NCBI GenBank assembly: GCA_007244375.1
Contig: SCVW01000037.1
Span: 1 to 35,799 of the forward strand
Length of the DNA: 35,799 nt
Direction of reading: 5' to 3'
From: Smithella sp.
GTDB taxonomy: Bacteria; Desulfobacterota; Syntrophia; Syntrophales; Smithellaceae
The position numbers were made by a program, and so were the translations under genes. Shown here piece by piece: positions 8,172 to 17,455 of the stretch (its first letter is position 1; each line of letters starts with the position of its first letter). The notes below the pieces were generated by a model. The model was not told the origin of the DNA. It saw only the letters and a list, made by a program, of their open reading frames with translations, and did not search any database.

Positions 8172-9347
8172 ATGAAAAGAATCGCATTTGCCATGGAAAA
8201 ATTCAGCCGGTATGCCGGAGGTGCTGAATCATATGCAGTTTCTCTGGCAATCACACTCATAAAAAACGGATGGGAAGTACATCTATTCGGCGAAGAATGG
8301 GACGGTGAACCGAAAGAAGCTCATTTTCACGAAATATACATACCTAAATTTCTTCCGTCATGGATTAAACTGCTGTTATTTGCGTGGAAACACAAAAAGA
8401 TGACAAAGAAACAAATTTACGACGTTGTCGTTGGTTTCGGCAACACTATTTACATGAACGTGTATCAGAGTCACGGCGGAGTTCATCAACTGTCGACCGC
8501 CAGAAAGGTTTATGCGGAAAAGAATCCCTTGTTCCGCGTTATAAAACGATTTCTTATTTTGTTATCAATAAAACAATGGACGAGAGCATGGATAGAAGCA
8601 GCGCCATTTCGTCTTCATCCCAGACCGAGAATCATTGCTATTGCGGATATGATCAAAGAAGACATGCAATCGTTTTTTCATGCGAAGGCAGATGAAATAG
8701 AAATCATTTATAACGGTGTCGATACTAAACGCTACAACCGTTCATTACTTCAACAGTTCAGAGGTCCATTAAGGACAAGGTGGGGGATTACTGAAAATGA
8801 TGTCGTTTTTCTTTTCGTTTCCTATGACTTGAAAAAGAAAGGATTTGAGCCTCTTATCGAAGCTGCTGCTGAACTGAAAAGAACGAAAAATGATAACTTC
8901 AAAATTATCGTGGTTGGCGGATCATCCTACCGTACTGCAACGAAACTTGTAGAGCAACTTCGCCTTGAGAATAATATTATTTTCGCGGGAAGAGTAAAAT
9001 CCATTGATGAGTATTATGCTAACAGCGACGCCTTTGTGCTTCCCACATACTATGACGCCTGTTCGCTGGTCGCTATTGAAGCTATGGCCAGCGGACTTCC
9101 CTCCATTACGACCATGTTCAACGGCGCTGCCGGCATTATAACCGACGGAAAAGACGGATATGTAATTTCCCATCCGCCAGTTTCTGCTAATCTTGCAGAT
9201 AAGATGCGTTTATTGATGGACAAAGAAAAACGTCAAAGAATGTCTGAGGAAGCAGTTCTAACCGGACAAGAATATTCCTTGGAAAAAAATCATAAAGCAA
9301 TGATGAGAGTATTTAATGAAGTGGCGTCTTTTGTAAATATTTCTTAG
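8172..9347 (+). CDS. GT4-family glycosyltransferase, WaaG-like
   Basis: A GT-B enzyme of about 391 residues. The N-terminal KRIAFAMEKFSRYAGGAESYAVSL gives the glycine-rich acceptor loop, and the C-terminal half has IIYNGVDTKRYN, FLFVSYDLKKKGFEPLIEA, IIVVGGSSY and PTYYDACSLVAIEAMASGLP, the nucleotide-sugar site of GT4. YQSHGGVHQLS and the region after it recall WaaG, the glucosyltransferase of the LPS outer core. The frame opens at 8130, but I place the start at ATG 8172 because AAAGGAA lies just upstream and the family begins at this point; ATG 8169 is equally possible. In the E-x7-E motif the first glutamate appears as aspartate. Confidence 0.85.
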   Translation: MKRIAFAMEKFSRYAGGAESYAVSLAITLIKNGWEVHLFGEEWDGEPKEAHFHEIYIPKFLPSWIKLLLFAWKHKKMTKKQIYDVVVGFGNTIYMNVYQSHGGVHQLSTARKVYAEKNPLFRVIKRFLILLSIKQWTRAWIEAAPFRLHPRPRIIAIADMIKEDMQSFFHAKADEIEIIYNGVDTKRYNRSLLQQFRGPLRTRWGITENDVVFLFVSYDLKKKGFEPLIEAAAELKRTKNDNFKIIVVGGSSYRTATKLVEQLRLENNIIFAGRVKSIDEYYANSDAFVLPTYYDACSLVAIEAMASGLPSITTMFNGAAGIITDGKDGYVISHPPVSANLADKMRLLMDKEKRQRMSEEAVLTGQEYSLEKNHKAMMRVFNEVASFVNIS

Positions 9348-9457
9348 GATATTGACTCTTCCGGTCTGCTTTTTTGTTAAAAATTTATTGATATATAAAA
9401 TTGTGATTATTATACATCTATTTGTGAAAAATATCTTATCAAACCGAAAGGGTAAAT

Positions 9458-10507
9458 ATGTCTTGGATTGACCCTACGAAAAAAGCTATCAAGGTTATTC
9501 TATTCAATATGGCTTTTATTATCTTTCTTCTGGCATTCTATGAGCTGTTTATTTTCTTTCTGGTTCACCATCCGAGTATTCTGAAAAAATGTCCCATGAT
9601 AATCAGAAACAGCATCGGACATTTATATAATTCAGGAATTCGCCACAACATTCAGTTTTCTCCAAATTGTGCACAGTTTGATAAAAATCTCGGATATATT
9701 CTAAAACCAGGTCACTGCATACATTCCGGTATAGAATTCAGTAATTCCTATTTCATAAATAGTGTTGGAGTGCGAGATGATGAATTATCCCTTGATCATC
9801 CCCAAATCATAGTATCTGGAGATTCATTTGCAATGGGCTGGGGTGTAAATCAAGAAGAAACTTTTGCACAACTCCTCGAACAAAAGACCGGCATGAGAGT
9901 TTTGAACGCTTCAGTTTCTTCTTATGGAACGGCACGGGAAATGATTATGCTGAAGAGGATTCCAACTGACAAGCTTAAATATCTGATCATTCAATATTGT
10001 GGTAACGACTACGGGGAAAATAAATCTTTTTTTCTAGACCATAATGTGCTGCATACTATGTCAAAAGAAAAATACCATTACTATGTTGCAGAAGATCAAC
10101 GGAAAAAATATGTCTTCGGAAAATACGTGTTGATGGAGATAGAAAACAGGATAAAAGAAACCTTTAATTCTAACGGCGATGATAACAAGCCTATTGATAA
10201 AGATGAAATCGATTTGTTTATTAATGCTATCATGCACAGTAATCTTGATCTTAAAAATGTTCAGATCATTGCCTTCGTAATGAACGGACGTATTGCCGGC
10301 GACAATAAGGAATTCCCTGAGGCATTAAAAAAAAAGATTCGCCGTGGCGACTATCCCTTCTATATTCGTAAAATGATTGTCATGGATTTGTCGAATATTC
10401 TCAATGATGACAATTTTTATGTTCTTGATGACCACATGAATAAGACAGGTCATGCTGTGGTTGCCGACGTTCTTTACAAAATAATTTTGGAAATGAATAC
10501 TTTTTAA
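9458..10507 (+). CDS. Membrane-anchored SGNH-hydrolase-like protein (first of two)
   Basis: A 349-residue protein with one N-terminal membrane segment (about residues 13-36) and an extracytoplasmic SGNH domain. Block I is SGDSFAMGWGV with the nucleophile at about Ser123; the block III position is QYCGNDYGENKS, with the conserved Asn-Asp; the C-terminal Asp-His pair is in LDDHMNKTGHAV. Such proteins remove or transfer acyl groups on envelope glycans, and no MBOAT acyltransferase partner is visible here. It shares architecture and the GDSFAxGWGV block with the protein at 18083-19237. AAAGGG before the ATG serves as ribosome binding site. Exact substrate unknown. Confidence 0.75.
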   Translation: MSWIDPTKKAIKVILFNMAFIIFLLAFYELFIFFLVHHPSILKKCPMIIRNSIGHLYNSGIRHNIQFSPNCAQFDKNLGYILKPGHCIHSGIEFSNSYFINSVGVRDDELSLDHPQIIVSGDSFAMGWGVNQEETFAQLLEQKTGMRVLNASVSSYGTAREMIMLKRIPTDKLKYLIIQYCGNDYGENKSFFLDHNVLHTMSKEKYHYYVAEDQRKKYVFGKYVLMEIENRIKETFNSNGDDNKPIDKDEIDLFINAIMHSNLDLKNVQIIAFVMNGRIAGDNKEFPEALKKKIRRGDYPFYIRKMIVMDLSNILNDDNFYVLDDHMNKTGHAVVADVLYKIILEMNTF

Positions 10508-10524
10508 TATTTTTCAACTGATCT

Positions 10525-11487
10525 TCAACGCTGAATAAAAACAAAGGGAATTTCTTCATGTGCACTCGTGTTCAAGTAACCGTATATGTTACGATAATCC
10601 ATCTGATATCCATTTAACCATCTTTCCAATAAAAAATCCTGATGGATGCTTCCGTGTATATTTTTGTTTACTTTCTGTACTTTATTGCAGGGAACATTAA
10701 CAATTTTTGATTTCTTATAACCTACACCCGTTCGAATCACGAAAAAACGGCGGAATTTCTGTAATTGGTCCTCATACGTATTGGGAGCAGAAAAGTTTAT
10801 CAATTTTGTTATGGCTGTAATTTCCTGCGTTGAAAAAAAATGGCCGTCAACAGATAACGGATAAGACCAATCATACAAACCCCGATCCCATTTCCAAGAT
10901 ATTTTGTTATCATTAATGTCAGGGCTGGGCATTAATTCCGGCAACGGCTGTTCTTTTTGAACCGTGTAACATTTCTTCAAATTTAATCCCATTCGCAACG
11001 AAGGGACTGTTTTATCCGTATCCAGCGATGCAAAATCCTGAATGTCGAATTTTTCAATAACAAGAATATCGTCCACAAGAAAAAAAACTTTTCGGGAATG
11101 TAAAGATTCCAGCAATATTACAAGGTCATTTTTAAATGAAGCATCGGAAGATTGTCTGGCAAATGAAATTTTACCTGAAAATATTTCGATAATTTCATCG
11201 TATGCTTTCTGATGCAGTGGCGTGGATACACAATATAGAACGTGCAATGGTGCAGAGGAAGTTACATTTTCCAAGTATGAACTCAAAAGCGCGTGAAGCT
11301 GCAAAGCTCTATCCTTGGAAAATACTATGCCTTCTACAGGATGTAAATATGATACTTCCTTTTTTGTAATTTGTGATTCATAAAGTATGGCAAAAGCTTC
11401 CCTCTCCCAATCCTGTTCACATTCACATAAAACGAGATCAAATTGTTTCAGTATAAAATTAAGTCCCGAATGAATAAATTTATTCAT
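10525..11487 (-). CDS. Putative GT-A-like glycan-locus protein, function unknown
   Basis: A protein of about 320 residues that I cannot assign to a named family. The segment EGIVFSKDRALQLHALLSSY followed by LHVLYCVST resembles the N-terminal Rossmann strands of a GT-A transferase, and KVFFLVDDILVIEKF gives a DD pair where the metal-binding DxD would be. No membrane segment or signal peptide is seen. The frame is open up to 11511, but ATG 11487 is the better start: AAAAGGGAA, made of the last codons of the upstream gene, lies eight bases before it. The gap to that glycosyltransferase is four bases, so the pair is very likely co-translated. A glycosyltransferase role is inference. Confidence 0.6.
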   Translation of the reverse strand: MNKFIHSGLNFILKQFDLVLCECEQDWEREAFAILYESQITKKEVSYLHPVEGIVFSKDRALQLHALLSSYLENVTSSAPLHVLYCVSTPLHQKAYDEIIEIFSGKISFARQSSDASFKNDLVILLESLHSRKVFFLVDDILVIEKFDIQDFASLDTDKTVPSLRMGLNLKKCYTVQKEQPLPELMPSPDINDNKISWKWDRGLYDWSYPLSVDGHFFSTQEITAITKLINFSAPNTYEDQLQKFRRFFVIRTGVGYKKSKIVNVPCNKVQKVNKNIHGSIHQDFLLERWLNGYQMDYRNIYGYLNTSAHEEIPFVFIQR

Positions 11488-11491
11488 TATT

Positions 11492-12361
11492 TTATTCCCT
11501 TTTGAAATCAAAAATATTTTTTGTTTTTGATTTCAATTTATGTCTGAATTGCCCTAAAAACCGGGGGCCTGCAAGATAGAAGTCTCTCTTGCGTCGGCAA
11601 GTAACAGCCAGATGTTCGTTTCCCGGATATGAAAGAGGACTGGTCACATTGTCAACACCATTTAATACTGATTCAAAAACATTGACTGCCGCTCTATAAC
11701 TATCACGGCGATCCAATTTTTTATAAAATGTCGAGGGAGTTTGGCGATAGACGATATAAGAATCCGGCAAACTCCATATTTTACCTAATGCACCCACGCG
11801 TAGGCATAGTTCATAGTCTTCACCAATTGGCGGGTCAAGTTTTTCGTTATAAAGACCCGCTTGTTCAACAGCTTTTCTATTAAATATTAAAGATGAGTGG
11901 ATAAGATAGTTTTGACTGAGCAATTTGTAATAAGTTATCTTTCCTAGTCTTTCCTTTTTAAAATATAATGGCGAATTATTCCAATCTCCCTTTCCATTCC
12001 AAAAATAAGCATTGCACCCTAATATCACACATTCAGGATGATTTTTTAAAAACTCTAACTGGCACTGCAATTTATCAGGCAGCCACAGATCATCATCATC
12101 AAGAATAGCTATAAACTGAGAATTACCCTGCCTGATAGCACGATTTCGAGGAGCGGCGGGAAAACCGGCATGGACTCCCGGCAGATAAACAAAACGACTG
12201 TCATGCAAGAAAGGTTTTACGACGTCATAAGTTTCTTTTGATTCCCCGTCTTCGGCAATCCAGCACTTCCAGTACGGATAACTCTGGTTTGCCACACTTT
12301 TTAAAGTTTCCTGCAAAAGTTCGTATCGTTTATATGTTGCTACAATAATATCAACATTCAT
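11492..12361 (-). CDS. Family 2 glycosyltransferase
   Basis: A 289-residue GT-A enzyme with clear GT2 motifs: VDIIVATYKRYELLQETLKS at the N-terminus, CWIAEDGESKETYDVV, AAPRNRAIRQGNSQFIAILD and then DDDDLWLPDKL for metal and nucleotide binding, and LDPPIGEDYELCLRVGALG with the ED catalytic pair. It is of the WcaA/WfaP-like type common in O-antigen and capsule loci. Its stop codon lies four bases before the preferred start of the next gene, whose ribosome binding site is inside its 3' end. Sugar specificity cannot be read from the sequence. Confidence 0.87.
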   Translation of the reverse strand: MNVDIIVATYKRYELLQETLKSVANQSYPYWKCWIAEDGESKETYDVVKPFLHDSRFVYLPGVHAGFPAAPRNRAIRQGNSQFIAILDDDDLWLPDKLQCQLEFLKNHPECVILGCNAYFWNGKGDWNNSPLYFKKERLGKITYYKLLSQNYLIHSSLIFNRKAVEQAGLYNEKLDPPIGEDYELCLRVGALGKIWSLPDSYIVYRQTPSTFYKKLDRRDSYRAAVNVFESVLNGVDNVTSPLSYPGNEHLAVTCRRKRDFYLAGPRFLGQFRHKLKSKTKNIFDFKRE

Positions 12362-12533
12362 CTGTTTTCAAATTCTCATTTCACAACAGACCTTATTCTC
12401 AAGATTTGATTAATATAATTTCCGGAAAGTCTATCAATTCTATTTTAACAAAAAGAAACACCTTTTTGCCACAATTCATGATTTCTTTTTCGACAGGTAT
12501 TATAAATATATTATTTTAAGATTTTATTCAAGT

Positions 12534-13454
12534 TTAAGTAAGCGGCTTGATAGTTTTGACTAATAATTGATGACCGTATGGAGTTAAAAAAACGGTTTCA
12601 TCAATAAGCTTTCTGAATGGCCGTAATATTGTTGAACCAAGTGGAAGTTCTCTTTCCGGATGGTAAAGTCTTCGTTTAAGGTGAAAATCCCTGGTACGGA
12701 TTTGAATATTCTGAAAGCCGGCCTGTGTTAGCAGGCGATTGATTGTTTTCGGATCGAAAAGAATAATATGATCGGTACCATTTAGATACATCCATTGCGG
12801 ACCGTTGATTATCATGGAAAGAGATGCAAAGTTAGTGGTGGATAATTCCAAAAGACCGCCCGGACGCAGTGACCTGAAAATTCTTTCTACAACGCGTCGG
12901 GGAGAGGTTAAATGTTCGATGACATCCGAAAGTCGTATTACATCAAAATAATTTTCCGGCGAATCAAATTCTTCGGCTGGAACGGCCATTATATGAGTAG
13001 AACCCAATCTCTCCAGATAAGTCAAGGCTTTGGTATTAACTTCTACCGCCCAAGTTTCCCAATCGGCTTCGGCAGCCGCACTTAAATACCAACCACGACC
13101 GGGGCCAATGTCCATGAATCTGTTCAATTGTCTCCACGGTGCGATTTCTGCTACTGTTTGTCTCAAACGCTTCATTTGAGCAGAGGTCAATCTCTCTTCG
13201 CCCATTGTACCCGTACCGTAACTTTTCTGCAATTCTAAGTGACGTTTTAACCTAGGGCTGACATAAACAAGCCCACAGTTCGTACAGCGGCAGTGAGGGA
13301 ATCCTTCTTTAACGAACAGTATCTGACGGTTCTTTTCACCGCAGAGATCGCAATCAACTTCGATTGTTTCTTCCTCCACCTCCATAGGTAAAAATACTTT
13401 AATGCGTCCGTTGTTATGTGTAAAATTATTCTCAATAAAATTTTTTAGATGCAT
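12534..13454 (-). CDS. Zinc-ribbon class I SAM-dependent methyltransferase (first of two)
   Basis: A 306-residue protein. An N-terminal zinc ribbon (about residues 35-65) has CDLC and, 17-20 residues on, CRCTNCGLVYVSPR. The methyltransferase core has motif I FMDIGPGRGWYLSAA, an acidic residue in AVEVNTKAL, VIRLSDVIEHLTSPRRVVER and the post-motif RPGGLLELSTTN. The His-rich WMYLNGTDHIILFDPKTI follows. This architecture is common in sugar C- or O-methyltransferases and polyketide/glycan loci. It is a distant relative of the protein at 14621-15481 on the other side of folD. No good ribosome binding site was found for the assigned ATG. Confidence 0.8.
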   Translation of the reverse strand: MHLKNFIENNFTHNNGRIKVFLPMEVEEETIEVDCDLCGEKNRQILFVKEGFPHCRCTNCGLVYVSPRLKRHLELQKSYGTGTMGEERLTSAQMKRLRQTVAEIAPWRQLNRFMDIGPGRGWYLSAAAEADWETWAVEVNTKALTYLERLGSTHIMAVPAEEFDSPENYFDVIRLSDVIEHLTSPRRVVERIFRSLRPGGLLELSTTNFASLSMIINGPQWMYLNGTDHIILFDPKTINRLLTQAGFQNIQIRTRDFHLKRRLYHPERELPLGSTILRPFRKLIDETVFLTPYGHQLLVKTIKPLT

Positions 13455-13591
13455 TTTTTAATCTTATGGAAGTAAGACTTATATGTCAAGGTAATTTGGA
13501 CTGCAAAATATTTTTTGGATAAAAATAACTACAGCAAGAAATTAAAAAGATTTTTCTCTGATCAAAAAGTCTAAATAACTTTTTAAACTTC

Positions 13592-14437
13592 TTAATAAGC
13601 CAGCGCCGCCTTAAGAGTGTTTTTCAAAAGCATTGCCCTTGTCATTGGACCGACTCCTCCGGGAACCGGCGTAATATATGAGGCTTTCTCCGCCACTGCA
13701 ACATAATCAACATCGCCTACAAGTTTTCCGTTGTCTAAACGGTTAGTGCCTACATCAATAACAACAACTCCATCTTTAACCATATCGCTTTTAATCATGT
13801 GTGCACGGCCTGCAGCAGCCACCAGAATATCGGCTCTGCGTGTTACAGCAGCCAAATCTTTTGTCTTTGTGTGACAAATCGTGACGGTGGCGTTACGGGA
13901 CAGCAACATAAACGACATGGGTTTCCCCACAATATTACTGCGCCCGACAACAACTGCTTCTTTTCCAGATAGCTCAATCCCGCTGCGATCGAACAATTCC
14001 ATTATTCCATATGGTGTACAGGAAGGATGACATGGTCTACCGGCAACCAACCTGCCGACATTATAAGGATGAAATCCGTCCACGTCTTTACGGGGATCAA
14101 TAGCTTCGATGATATTATCCGGACGGATATGCTTGGGCACGGGAAGCTGTACTAAGATTCCATGGATAAGTTTATCATTATTTAATTCTCGAATAATACT
14201 CATCAGCTTTTCTTCGCTTGTTTCGATTGGAAGCTTATACGCCCGGGATAAAAAGCCTACTTCAGCACAATCTTGCGTCTTTTTACCCACATATATTTTG
14301 GATGCAGGATCATCACCCACCAGAATAACCGCCAAGCCTGGAACAATCTCCTTTTGCCTCTTGAGCTCAAGGACACTTTGGTGCACTTCTTTACGAATAT
14401 CCTGCGCTATTTTATTGCCGTCAATAACAATCGCCAT
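13592..14437 (-). CDS. folD: Bifunctional methylenetetrahydrofolate dehydrogenase/cyclohydrolase
   Basis: A 281-residue FolD of normal length. It interconverts 5,10-methylene-, 5,10-methenyl- and 10-formyl-tetrahydrofolate in the cytoplasm. The family signatures are all present: PASKIYVGKKTQDCAEVGF with the catalytic tyrosine and lysine, HGILVQLPVPKHI, KDVDGFHPYNVGRL, the NAD(P)-binding VVGRSNIVGKPMS, and the C-terminal TPVPGGVGPMTRAML. GGAGAAAAGG lies before the ATG. In anaerobes with a Wood-Ljungdahl or formate route FolD is a C1 enzyme as well as a biosynthetic one. It is a housekeeping gene embedded in the glycan locus, flanked by two zinc-ribbon methyltransferases. Confidence 0.96.
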   Translation of the reverse strand: MAIVIDGNKIAQDIRKEVHQSVLELKRQKEIVPGLAVILVGDDPASKIYVGKKTQDCAEVGFLSRAYKLPIETSEEKLMSIIRELNNDKLIHGILVQLPVPKHIRPDNIIEAIDPRKDVDGFHPYNVGRLVAGRPCHPSCTPYGIMELFDRSGIELSGKEAVVVGRSNIVGKPMSFMLLSRNATVTICHTKTKDLAAVTRRADILVAAAGRAHMIKSDMVKDGVVVIDVGTNRLDNGKLVGDVDYVAVAEKASYITPVPGGVGPMTRAMLLKNTLKAALAY

Positions 14438-14620
14438 TTACCTTTTCTCCACAGATATTATATGCTTTAAAACAGAATCTTTACAAATGCGGCGAAATTA
14501 TAGGTTAAAAAAACAACATGGGCAAGTAAAAATAACCTCTTTCTTCCTAATAAGAAAAAAGGTTGAATCTCATAATTAGTTATGCAAGAGTTTCCCCGGA
14601 TTTATTAGCTTATTTTAAAT

Positions 14621-15481
14621 ATGAATCACAAAGATTTAGAGATGGACAGACAAGGAGATTATATTATTAATAAAGGCAGTTATCGTTTATGTCCTTTGTG
14701 TAATGCTGATAATGCGAGTCTAAAACCTTCTGCTTATTCCAAAGATCAGTGGATAATAAAGAAATGTAAACGGTGTAAATTAGTTTACATGGAGAATCCT
14801 CCAGCCTATGAAGACCTGGAAGAAATTTATGCCTGGGAAAAGACATCCAGTAAGGTCGCCGAGGAAAAGGTGAAAAAAGAGTCCGCTCTGCGGCGCGGCG
14901 TGCGGGTTCTTGAACACTACAAAGACCGGTTAATACGGCGGGATAAACTGATAGATATAGTTAATAAATATTTCCCGCCAGGACCGGTCATAGACGTGGG
15001 ATGTGGAGGAGGACAGGTAATGTCGCGCCTTGATAAAAAATATACACCATTCGGAATTGAAGTATCCAGGCAGCTCTCCGATAACGCTAGAAAAATAGCC
15101 GAATCCAGAGGTGGCCGTGTTTTTTGCGGAAACGCTCTTCTGGGACTGGACACTTTCGAGAAAGATTTTTTTGCTGCGGCGATTATGTCCGCCTATTTCG
15201 AGCATGAAGCCGCACCTCGCGAGGTTTTGAAAAAAATCCTGCACGTATTAAAACCGAGAGCTCCTCTTGTTATTAAAGTTCCCAATTATGGCTGTCTTAA
15301 CCGTACGGTTACGCAAAAAAAATGGTGCGGTTTTCGTTATCCGGACCACGTCAATTACTGGACACCAAAAACTCTTAAACAAATAATAACCTATACGGGT
15401 TTTGAAATTGTCCGGTTTAATATCTGGGATCGTTTCCCTACAAGCGATAACATGTGGCTTATAGCTCGTAACCCGCACTGA
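14621..15481 (+). CDS. Zinc-ribbon class I SAM-dependent methyltransferase (second of two)
   Basis: A 286-residue protein with an N-terminal zinc ribbon (CPLC at about residues 25-28, CKRCKLVYMENPP at about 49-61), then a helical spacer and a methyltransferase core: GPVIDVGCGGGQVMSRL (motif I), PFGIEVSRQLSDNARKIAES, FAAAIMSAYFEHEAAPREVL and KPRAPLVIKVPNYGCLNRT. WCGFRYPDHVNYWTPKTL near the C-terminus is shared with related sugar methyltransferases. It is divergent from folD, with a gap of 183 bases holding both promoters. ATG 14621 lacks a strong ribosome binding site; ATG 14642 is an alternative. The substrate is probably a sugar nucleotide or glycan (inference). Confidence 0.8.
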   Translation: MNHKDLEMDRQGDYIINKGSYRLCPLCNADNASLKPSAYSKDQWIIKKCKRCKLVYMENPPAYEDLEEIYAWEKTSSKVAEEKVKKESALRRGVRVLEHYKDRLIRRDKLIDIVNKYFPPGPVIDVGCGGGQVMSRLDKKYTPFGIEVSRQLSDNARKIAESRGGRVFCGNALLGLDTFEKDFFAAAIMSAYFEHEAAPREVLKKILHVLKPRAPLVIKVPNYGCLNRTVTQKKWCGFRYPDHVNYWTPKTLKQIITYTGFEIVRFNIWDRFPTSDNMWLIARNPH

Positions 15482-15633
15482 TGAATCGGAAACAAAACCT
15501 GCTTCAATTGAATTCTGTATATATTAGAAACCATTGGAATATATTATATACAGGCATAAAATTATATTTTAATAGGCCACTGAATATGTTAGTAGAACAG
15601 AATAATTAATCTAAGGAAAACAAGTAAATCTAA

Positions 15634-17451
15634 ATGAACATTTTAGGCATATCTGCATTCTATCATGATAGCGCTGCCTGTCTGGTGCGTAATGGCGAAA
15701 TTATCGCTGCGGCTCAGGAAGAGCGCTTTACCAGGAAAAAACATGATTTTTCTTTTCCCGACAATGCAATAAAGTTTTGTCTGGAAGCGGGGGAAATAAA
15801 TGGTGAATCACTGGATTACGTTGCTTTTTATGATAAACCGTTCATCAAGTTCGAACGTATACTGGAAACTTATCTGGCTTTTGCTCCATCGGGAATCCGG
15901 TCTTTTGTTATGGCCATTCCACTCTGGATAAAGCAGAAATTATGGATGAAAGAATTCATCAAGAAACAGTTAAACTATGAAGGTAAAATAATTTTTCCGG
16001 AACACCATGAATCTCATGCAGCTTCAGCCTTTTTTGCATCACCTTTTCCTGAAGCGGCCTTTCTGACAATAGACGGTGTCGGCGAATGGACAACCACCAG
16101 TTACGGCATCGGGGAAAATAATCAAATCCAAATTCTTTCCGAAATTTATTTCCCGCATTCTCTGGGACTTCTTTATTCGGCCTTTACTTATTACACCGGC
16201 TTTAAAGTCAATTCCGGTGAATATAAGGTGATGGGACTGGCTCCTTATGGAGTGCCGAAATACAAAGATTTGATACTTTCCGAACTGATGGATTTAAAAG
16301 AGGACGGCTCGTTCAAATTAAACATGAAATACTTTGACTATTGCGCCGGTCTTACTATGACCAATAAAAAATTTGAAAAGCTTTTCGGTGGCTCCCCTCG
16401 TAAACCGGAATCTAATGTGACTCAAAGAGACATGGATATGGCCCGTTCTGTTCAGGATGTTACAGAAGAGGTGATGCTGCGGATGGCCCGTCACATTTAC
16501 AAAGAAACGAAGCAGAAAAACCTTTGCCTGGCGGGAGGCGTGGCTCTTAACTGTGTGGGAAACGGAAAAATTCTCAGGGAGGGGCCTTTTGATAATATAT
16601 GGATACAACCTGCTGCCGGCGATGCCGGAGGTGCTCTCGGCGCTGCCCTTTTTGTCTGGTATCAATATCTTGATAACCAGCGAATTGCCGAAAGCAAAAA
16701 AGATTTCATGAAAGCGTCTTTGCTTGGTCCTGAATACAACAATAAGCAGATTCATTGTTATCTGGATACCAATAACATTTCTTATACCGAATTATCCCCA
16801 GAGGAAATGCCTGCCAGGATTGCCGATCTTATTGCTGAACAAAAGACTATCGGATGGTTTCAGGGAAGAATGGAATTCGGTCCCCGTGCCCTAGGTGCCC
16901 GTTCCATTATCGGTGATGCCCGGTCTCCTAAAATGCAGGAAATCATGAACCTCAAAATAAAATTTCGGGAAAGTTTCCGTCCTTTCGCTCCCAGCGTACT
17001 CAGAGAGAAAGCTCCCGATTTCTTCGACATTGACAGTGAAAGTCCCTACATGTTAATAGTCGCACCGGTTAAAGAAAATATACGTAGAGCAATGACTGAA
17101 GAAGAACAGGAATATTTCGGACTGGACAAGCTGCATGTTATTCGTTCCAGTGTTCCGGCGGTAACACACGTCGATTACTCAGCCAGAGTGCAAACTGTCA
17201 CAAGAGAAGACAATCCTGTATATTATGAAATGATTGATAAATTTGCAGAAAGACATAAATGTCCGGTAATCATTAATACCTCCTTCAATGTTCGTGGAGA
17301 ACCGATTGTCTGTACGCCCCAGGATGCTTATTTGTGTTTTATGAGAACAAATATGGACTATCTTATTATGGGCAATTATCTGTTAAACAAAGAAAATCAA
17401 AAACCGCTGAGTAATGATATTAACTGGATGAAAAAGTTTGAAAACGATTAA
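15634..17451 (+). CDS. NodU/TobZ-type O-carbamoyltransferase
   Basis: A 605-residue enzyme of full family length. The N-terminal Kae1/HSP70-like domain begins MNILGISAFYHDSAACLVRN and carries the metal-binding pair His124 and His128 in EHHESHAAS, with LTIDGVGEWTT, SGEYKVMGLAPYG, LAGGVALNCVGNGKI and PAAGDAGGALGAAL. The C-terminal YrdC-like domain contains FQGRMEFGPRALGARSIIGD and ESFRPFAPSVL. Members use carbamoyl phosphate and ATP to make carbamoyl-adenylate and carbamoylate a hydroxyl group, usually of a sugar. AAGGA lies 15 bases or so before the ATG. The SxtJ-like gene follows after four bases, so the pair is one transcription unit. Confidence 0.92.
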   Translation: MNILGISAFYHDSAACLVRNGEIIAAAQEERFTRKKHDFSFPDNAIKFCLEAGEINGESLDYVAFYDKPFIKFERILETYLAFAPSGIRSFVMAIPLWIKQKLWMKEFIKKQLNYEGKIIFPEHHESHAASAFFASPFPEAAFLTIDGVGEWTTTSYGIGENNQIQILSEIYFPHSLGLLYSAFTYYTGFKVNSGEYKVMGLAPYGVPKYKDLILSELMDLKEDGSFKLNMKYFDYCAGLTMTNKKFEKLFGGSPRKPESNVTQRDMDMARSVQDVTEEVMLRMARHIYKETKQKNLCLAGGVALNCVGNGKILREGPFDNIWIQPAAGDAGGALGAALFVWYQYLDNQRIAESKKDFMKASLLGPEYNNKQIHCYLDTNNISYTELSPEEMPARIADLIAEQKTIGWFQGRMEFGPRALGARSIIGDARSPKMQEIMNLKIKFRESFRPFAPSVLREKAPDFFDIDSESPYMLIVAPVKENIRRAMTEEEQEYFGLDKLHVIRSSVPAVTHVDYSARVQTVTREDNPVYYEMIDKFAERHKCPVIINTSFNVRGEPIVCTPQDAYLCFMRTNMDYLIMGNYLLNKENQKPLSNDINWMKKFEND

Positions 17452-17455
17452 CAAA

